Source: Imbricaverruca yamaguchii (lineage: Eukaryota; Arthropoda; Thecostraca; Neoverrucidae). From it: a stretch of 64,000 nucleotides of DNA. The stretch's first letter is position 1. Each line of letters opens with the position of its first letter. Made by a program: the position numbers and the translations under genes. The notes below the pieces were generated by a model that worked only from the letters and a program-made list of their open reading frames with translations, ran no database searches and was not told the DNA's origin. This document shows positions 57,245 through 64,000 of the stretch, piece by piece. Where the stretch lies: assembly GCA_034440575.1 (NCBI GenBank), contig JAOTOL010001662.1, positions 3,748,501-3,812,500 of the forward strand. Reading direction: 5' to 3'.

Positions 57245-57860
57245 GGGGCGTGACGTCACGGGTCGCCGACCGGTCGCCGGCGAATAAATCTGGAGATATT
57301 ATTCGGCTCGGTAGCAGCGAGAACCGGCTTTTAAAGTGGGCACAACGTTACACTCGGCTTGCTCTGCAGATCTGACCTCGTCAATTGCCCTGCACGAGCG
57401 AAGCAAACGGGCCGTGAACCTGTGCGAAACCGCTTTATTGCAACTTGGCCCGACTGTTCATAACTCGGACGATCTCGCTTCCACGAACTTGGCGTGTCGA
57501 TCGGTCCGGACGAAATGGCGGCCTGGTGACGTGTCGGTGAGCAGCTCGGCACGGGTCGGGTGCGGCAGCATCGTCGGCAGTCTTGGCATGGGCCCGTCGG
57601 CGGCCCGTTTACACGAGCGTGGCCGGCGGCTGGTAGGGCCCGGCAGGCCGAGCGCGGCCGACGCCGGCAGCGGATGTGCGCCTGTGTTTATCGTTACGTG
57701 CCGGGGGCGGTAAACAACGCGCGCCGAGCGCACCTCTCGTCGGCCGCCGTCGGCGTCGACGCCGCTGCTAATCCCGCGGGTGCGGCGCGCGAGTGGGACG
57801 GCACTCGTGGCGGCGCTACGCTCCTGGGAGCGCTAGCAGCCGGTGTGCGTGCGCTCAGGT
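57245..57860. promoter_or_regulatory. possible promoter: CRE core and CpG-rich block
   Basis: TGACGTCA lies at 57251-57258 inside CGTGACGTCACG, followed by AATAAAT at 57284 and CTTTTAAAG at 57328, either of which could serve as a TATA-like element. A CpG-rich stretch with a GC peak at 57540-57800 follows. No exon could be identified downstream. Confidence 0.3.
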
Positions 57861-57897
57861 AGCTTCGGGAAGCCGTCAGGGTCACGCCGCTAGCTGG

Positions 57898-58040
57898 GTC
57901 ATCCCGGATCGCCAACTGGGGGTCGCCGGAGGTCACTGGTGGCGTCATGCGGAGTCAGCAACTGGACGTCGTCCCAGGTCGCCGGTGTGGTCATCCAAGG
58001 TCGGCAACTGGAGGCCATTGGTGGTCTCACCGCAGGCTGC
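57898..58040. repeat. decayed ~50-bp repeat, 3 copies
   Basis: GGATCGCCAACTGG, GAGTCAGCAACTGG and AGGTCGGCAACTGG recur with a GTCATCC-type lead-in. Poorly conserved. Confidence 0.5.
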
Positions 58041-59237
58041 CAGACAGAAGCCATCCGAAGGGCCATGTTATCAGCCGACGTCGCCGGGCGGGTGGGTGGG
58101 TGGCAGGCTGGCCAAACTCAAACGACAGCACAAACAACAACGAATGGTCATCCCAGCTCGGCACTGCGCTTCCGATGCGTGTCATCACAGTGAGTCGGTG
58201 TCGAGATGTTGTGTATTTCTCCATCAATGGGATCACGTCCCAGTCGGAGATGAACTGACGCACAGCATCCGGCTGGACACTGACTCGCACAGCGAGACAG
58301 ACATACAGTCCGAGAGGCGAGCGCCATGCCATCTCCACACCGACTGCCCGGCAGAGTGGCCACGCTCCATGGCAACATTCGCCCGCCGGACATTATGACA
58401 TCCACCGGGCGCCGGCCGACGTGCCGCCCAGCTCCGGGTCGGCACGTATCGACTGGTGCGCCGGGGATCGCAGCGTATTATGACGTCGGCCGGTTGTTTG
58501 CGGCTCTGCGCTCAGGTAATTACGCGGCCCACCCGCCGCCTGAGCCGCGATAACGACGGAAAACAGCCCTATCCCGGCGATCGGATGCGGACTGGCCGGC
58601 GGGCCGGCATACGTTATCCCCCACCGGGCGGCCCACCCCGGCGGCGCCGGTAAATCTCCCGCGCCGCAAATACCATACCAGGGCGAGAACATGCCATGCA
58701 CGGCCGGCGTGTCCCCAGATTACGCCGGCCGTCCACGGTGCCGCGCATCGCACGCGCAACAGCAACTTGGGCAGGCGAACGGCAGCATTCGGTCTGTCCC
58801 TGCTCTCGAACGTCCGGAGGTTAGTATCATCTCGCACCAGTTACTGTCGTCCAGACTGCGTGCGGTTGGTATGCAGCTCATGTCATCACAGTGTATGTCG
58901 TACTTGCGCATACTCGTATCCGCGCCTTCCGGGCAAACGGTCGGTTCGTTTGGCCAGCGCCGCCAGTCAGTGATTGCCATTCCCGAGTGCATTCCGGAGC
59001 GGTTTCGTAAGTGGCCAGTGGTCTTCGTTATCACTTGATCTGGGCACCGGCCATCCTTTTACCTTCAGAGTTACATAATGGCTCCTGGCTTGAAATTCGC
59101 TTGTCAATGGACGCTGTATTCGATAGTTGATCGCTATTGCCGACAAATATTTCGTCGAAATGTCAAGTGAAGCTGCGGACCAAGGCCGAGTATGAATGCC
59201 GTAGTTGTTGCAAAAAACGTGAGCATCACAAGGCCGA
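58041..59237. other. no gene recognised; CpG-rich 58.3-58.75 kb
   Basis: No domain-bearing frame or RNA was recognised. Part of the region from 59040 could belong to the following non-LTR element, but I cannot show it. Confidence 0.4.
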
Positions 59238-59660
59238 AGTCTTTTTCATCACCTTTATCAACGATCTTCCTTTGTTCTCAGATGACTCCCGTGTCGCCTA
59301 GAATGGTGATGACACCCTAGTCTTACTTCCCGCAGAAGGAAAAACGCATGAACTCCATGAACTGACTTCTCGCGTGGAAACTAACCTTGGTTCTCTCGAA
59401 TGTTGGCTTCGCTTAAATTATCCGAAAGTCAGTGCAAACAAAACGGAGTTAATTGCTTTCGGAGGTCATCAATATCTACGAATTCTGCAAATTTTCCGAC
59501 CTCCTTTCGCGGTGTCATTCTCAAACCGTGTGAAGAAATAAGAAACTTAAGTGCCATTTTTGACAAATGTCTGCCTTGTGATGCTTTGTCAGCATTAAGG
59601 TTCTCAGAGCTGCATGCTGTATGGTCAAAATTACTTTCCTTCTCTTTAAAGGAAGTATCT
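59238..59660 (+). pseudogene. fragment of a non-LTR retrotransposon reverse transcriptase
   Basis: The plus strand encodes FFITFINDLPLFSDDSRVA, then a stop, then NGDDTLVLL, then HELTSRVETNLGSLECWL and NKTELIAFGG. After a frameshift near 59490 it continues with FRGVILKPCEEIRNLSAIFD. This is the C-terminal part of the reverse transcriptase of Jockey/CR1-like elements: the INDLP segment, the catalytic box (normally Y/F-A-D-D, here GDD after an altered residue) and the following thumb-side motifs. An in-frame TAG, the altered catalytic box and the frameshift show that it is dead. The 5' part and the endonuclease are absent. Confidence 0.82.
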
Positions 59661-60122
59661 TGATCTGAACGCTTACGTGGTGTGATTAAATGCAGCCATC
59701 AATTTAATTGGACAGGTTAATAGCGCAGATTACTCAAGGGCAAATATTTGGAATGATGTAATTGCCATCTTCCACGCAGGGCCGAAGGGTGTTGCCGAAC
59801 GGTGCTAATAGTCTGTTTTGCAAAAGGTTCCTGCCACATCCACCCAAATAATACATTGTGGGAAGGCAATGAACAAGGAAAGGCCGGAGAGCGCAGTGGG
59901 GACAGTGCGAAAAGTGGATAGGGGGAAGAATGAGTATTTGTGGTAAGTGGTGGCAAGCGGCCCCGGACTGAAATTTCTGTTCAGCTAGTGGTCTTAACTC
60001 TGCAAACGTGTAACTACAGCTACAGTCACTGGCCGAGGACTTCAATTTCGAGCATTTAGCTCTCCAGCGAATATAACCAAATATATATTATGAATCAGTG
60101 CTTTCAAAACACCGACGTAGAA
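59661..60122. other. non-coding, nothing recognised
   Basis: No feature supported. Confidence 0.45.
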
Positions 60123-60318
60123 AATCCGATGCTCTTCAAACACTGCTGTGAGGAATCCGATGTGCTCCTAACACTTCTGTGTATAATCTGATGTGTTCCA
60201 GACACTGTTTTATATAATCCGATGTATTCCAGATGCTGTTGTGGATAATCCGATGTCTTCCAGACGCTGTTATTATATAACCCGACGTCTTCCAGACGCT
60301 GTTGTGCATAATCCTGCA
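60123..60318. repeat. degenerate ~36-bp repeat, 5-6 copies
   Basis: AATCCGATGT(C/A)TTCCAGA(C/T)GCTGTT and similar recur about every 36 bp with substitutions and small indels. Confidence 0.78.
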
Positions 60319-60540
60319 AGATGCCGACATCGAGAAGTTAGTTTTCTGCTGACTCGAGGTACCCGTGCCGCCGCAGACGTGATATAGTGCTGTCATGTAA
60401 GGCGTAGGAGTGACACAGTTTAGCGCAGGTGTGACAGTGTTATCGCAGGGAACAAGCGATTAAAGGATATAAATGGAAACACCTATGATCATTATCCAAC
60501 GAAATCTTTCCTTTGCAGCTATCATCGCACAACGACCGAA

Positions 60541-60825
<285 letters not shown>

Positions 60826-62221
60826 TGTCTCAAGATAATTAGACACCAGAATAAGTTGAATTTCGAACAGAAATAACATGCTTGCCTGGGTCATTGACCC
60901 ATCAACCAAAGTCATTTTGGGCCGTTTACCTAAGTTGACTTCGGATGCCTTTCCTTTAGTTTGCAGGCATTCATGTCAACAACCACTGCATAGTACAAGT
61001 CCTGTGACCTTGCAATGGCCCACTCAACTGTAGCCCACTGAACACCATTTTCCCATCGATGACTAACGTTTCACATTGAGACGTGACGTGCGTGTTCCAC
61101 CGTGCTATCGGCCCGCAACAGAAAGAAGGGCGCCGCCTTATTACGGCCAAATCGGCAGTCAATAATTGCGGTGGCTTTGACAGCGGGAATGCGGAGCACC
61201 TATAATTCATTCGTGGCCTGGCTCGTGGGGTCCGGGAGGTCTTCGCCTTCCACCGCCGCCCAGGCTCATTTCAATCAACCACAATCAGCTAGCGGCTTGT
61301 AATTGTGCGTTTTCTGTGAAAAACAAGAGCCGCACACACACACACACACATCTCGCCGCTGCGGAGCGCGGGAGGGCAGATGGCGGGAGAGGGGAGCATC
61401 CGTTACGGACGGTGGTGACGATCAGGAGCACATTCCTGGGCAGCGCCAGCTGGTCGGGCTGGGATCTCATGTCTGCCCATCCACCGGTTCTGGAGGAGAA
61501 GAACAGTTCTGAGCTGATGTTCCAAGAATTGCGATCGGTTCTGAGCTGACGTTTCGAGGTTGGCGATCAGTTCTGGAGCTGATAAACAATCAACTCGGAA
61601 ACTTACCAAAGCTGAGCAATCGTTTTTATACCAGACATACATTGCTGTAGCTGTATGCCTGCTCTGGTGATGTGAGGTCGGTTTTGAAGCGGTTTTGTTC
61701 CTCCAACACGACTGAAGCTACAGCCGTCGTCTAGTGCTGCCAGTGCTGCAGCTGTTCAACATGGTAACGCAGAGGCCGCAACTGCTCTTTGTCAATGCCG
61801 ATAATGCCGATGATGCAGCTGCTCTGCCTGGCAATGCAGAAACTCCAGCTGTCACCTGGCAGTGCCCGTACTCAAGTTGCATTGCTGAGGGTGTGATGTG
61901 CCACCTATATTTGTCCTGTAGTCCTACTAAAGCAATGCAACAACCACAAAAATAGCAGTTAAAAAACCGCACTTGTTAAGCGCACATGCAATTTTGAAAA
62001 GTAACTCTACCTAGGCGAATTCCGAAGTTTGTCAAAAACAGGTCCGGGAATCGTCCAAAAACGTATTAATTGCAACTATGCTAGAGGTAGAAAACAGGAA
62101 CAAGCAACTGCCAACTAGCAATGCTGAGACCATAGCCAATGCCCACAGGAGTTTTAATGGCAGCATCGCAATGTTGGCGATGCCACATTATAGCTCCGGA
62201 CTATAATGTTTTAGTCTGCAG
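60826..62221. other. no gene recognised
   Basis: Short (AC)9 at about 61330. TTCTGAGCTGA/TTCTGGAGCTGA repeats at 61508-61580. No exon supported. Confidence 0.4.
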
Positions 62222-62376
62222 CAGGTACACAGATTATAGCTTTTTCGTGCTGACGAACACGACATGTGTTCCGGGCGAATCACAGTACCTTTTCACCAGC
62301 ACTTCAAGGGAATATCAGTGGCCGGAGGGGACAGTTCCAAATAAGCTCCTGGTCACGATCGCTCAGGAGAATAGCG
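62222..62376 (+). CDS. possible internal exon of an unrecognised gene
   Basis: A 155-bp segment on the plus strand with TGTTTTAGTCTGCAG before it (acceptor-like) and GCG/GTAAGT after it (a consensus donor). The intervening frame is open and encodes RYTDYSFFVLTNTTCVPGES, then QYLFTSTSREYQWPEGTVPN and KLLVTIAQENS. It would begin in phase 2 and end in phase 1. The amino-acid mix is protein-like, with one cysteine and an N-glycosylation sequon (NTT), but I recognise no family. No partner exon was found. It could be chance. Confidence 0.3.
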
Positions 62377-62794
62377 GTAAGTTGGTTTTGTTCGTTGCAA
62401 GCCTTCTGGCCACTTCTGCACGGCTACCACTGTGCACGGTGAACGCACCGTGAGCATTTTGCGGACTTGGAAATTGGAAGTCACCGTTGAAGCAATCTAA
62501 TGGTTCTGAGTATAGCTGGGGATCTCTCACCAAGCTAGGCGGGTCCACGTCCTTACTTTCAGGACATAGTTCCAGATTGAATAAGGACAACGAGAAACTA
62601 AAATTGGCAGATGCGACAGACCAGGAGTCGGACCGCCCCTACACGAACTACAGGGCATCTCCAGCCATGCTTCTCTTGCTGGATGAGAAAGTATAGACAG
62701 AAAATAAAAGCCGATGGTTATGCCAACACTTAATCTGACATGCTTGTTCAATCAGCTTAAAAAAACTCTGGAAAACTTTATGTGAATTGCCCGT
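62377..62794. other. non-coding, nothing recognised
   Basis: No feature supported. Confidence 0.45.
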
Positions 62795-62875
62795 CCAATA
62801 TACGACGGATTCGAACCGTGTTTTCCGAATAGTGTAGTGTGAGCATGTCTTTTAACTCTGATATCTCCCTGAATG
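62795..62875 (-). other. tRNA-like relic, probably a tRNA-derived SINE head
   Basis: On the minus strand ACGGTTCGAATCCGT forms a perfect T arm with the box B consensus, preceded by ACATGCTCACACTACACTAT in the place of D and anticodon arms. I could not find a matching acceptor stem, so a working tRNA is unlikely. Confidence 0.4.
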
Positions 62876-64000
62876 AGGACAAACATTGACTCGGCACAGC
62901 TCGGCCAGCGTTCTGCCGCACATTTTCTGCTAGACTGAGAGGAACATGTCATACGTCACCATCCCGTCACACGTTTTCCGGCCAAATAACGAGGGCATGT
63001 CATACGTCACCGTCAAGGTCGTAAAATCTCTGCTGCGAGCACACTCCCAGTCAAGAATGAGCTTCGGTTGATGCCGCAGCTTTGCGCTTCCAAGTAGTTA
63101 TGCCGTGAGTCCCCTCCCCTCCCAGGCCCCCACCATCACGATTCCAGCATAGCAGTGCGGCCATTTGCACTGGTCGCATGGATTCACATGTGCCATCAAA
63201 TCGTTTTGTGACTTATTCTGACTCATGGCCTTGTCGGTGTGGCGGTTTAGTTCACCGTTGGCTAATGTGAACACTTTCCTGGGCCGTGGAGGGAATTCTA
63301 GGGACCCCGATTCGCCCAGGTTTCTTTGTGATAGCAGCGAAATGCGTCCTCGCAGAAACGCGTAAATTTTGTCACCTTCCTACGTGTCTGTGGTGCATAT
63401 TTCGCACACGTTTCAGATCAATGCCTTCGAGGTTGATGTCCTGCGACAGGTCAGGGAAAGTTACGTTCCAATATCTTCGGAGTGTCGCATTTTGGAGTAG
63501 TTACAACATTCTAACACCAAATTCAGAGTATTTTTCTTCTTTAATCGAAATGAATAACTCGGCTGTCTCGCTTTCAAAGTATCGATGTAATAAAAGTAAA
63601 GGGTACTCACCTGACTTTAGATCATTTTTTGCACTTTTTACTGGTTGAGTAGGAAAATGCATTTGGGAAAATCTTTCACGCCGAAGAAAGTAAAGGGAAT
63701 GATAAAAGTATTCTGGTTTAAAATATGTCAAACAGCATTAACACACGATTAGGTGAAGTATCGCGCATATTCTACACATTGCCATCTTATACGGAACGCT
63801 GCTGTTCCTCGTGAATTCTTATCTTAATTCGGCTCGAGTGATGTCCAAATCGCCGGTTCCGGCGCCTGTTATGAGATCTATTCCATGTTGGCTTGCCAAT
63901 GACATGCTCTCTATGTCTCTAGCACGCACAATTCGGAAGATAGCTGACCTGATCTCACCTACCCGATCTTGACCATTGTTCTACTATGTTAATAATAAAT
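62876..64000. other. no gene recognised
   Basis: Overlapping open frames on both strands at 63286-63731 show no domain I recognise. The right edge of the window is not in a known feature. Confidence 0.4.

Noticed and set aside
63286..63731. Overlapping frames on both strands near the right edge
   Set aside because: Neither has a domain I recognise or clear splice sites; mutual shadows cannot be excluded.

Overview
The window is eukaryotic nuclear DNA from an invertebrate animal, most likely an arthropod and plausibly a crustacean. The evidence is a spliced exon of a nephrin/Hibris-type immunoglobulin cell-adhesion gene, a broken copy of a multicopy ORF family I know from arthropod genomes, retrotransposons of animal type, and a great abundance of tandem repeats. 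I see no bacterial-style operon, rRNA gene, CRISPR array or telomere. The species is not identifiable from what I can see.

Layout. 1-11.4 kb is mostly non-coding, with several minisatellites, a tRNA-like relic (6.4 kb), a terminal-inverted-repeat element (7.87-8.75 kb) and the broken arthropod ORF (10.45-11.4 kb). At 11.78-11.92 kb on the minus strand lies the only confident host exon, an Ig-domain exon with good splice sites. Decayed partial copies of its two edges flank it. 12-44 kb is a repeat landscape: arrays with unit lengths of 5, 11, 23, 24, 26, 31, 32, 34, 36, 38, 45, 51 and 78 bp, a second copy of the inverted-repeat element in opposite orientation (24.5-25.5 kb), scattered copies of a roughly 45-bp hairpin motif, and CpG-rich blocks. 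44-51.7 kb is largely featureless apart from two CpG-rich blocks and an old duplication. 51.77-56.20 kb is a complete, very young LTR retrotransposon on the minus strand. 56.2-64 kb holds a long hairpin, CpG-rich DNA, a dead non-LTR reverse transcriptase fragment, a large GT microsatellite, a possible exon of unknown gene (62.2 kb) and a second tRNA-like relic.

The one set of genes that works together is the LTR element. Gag (one zinc knuckle) and Pol (protease, reverse transcriptase, RNase H, integrase) sit in two frames joined by a textbook -1 frameshift signal. They are bounded by direct LTRs that differ only by one 21-bp indel and by a 5-bp target duplication. The primer-binding site is not a recognisable tRNA 3'-end complement.

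Tandem repeats make up roughly 15% of the window (my own rough sum). Many are open on both strands over hundreds of codons. I treat all of those long reading frames as repeat artefacts, not genes.
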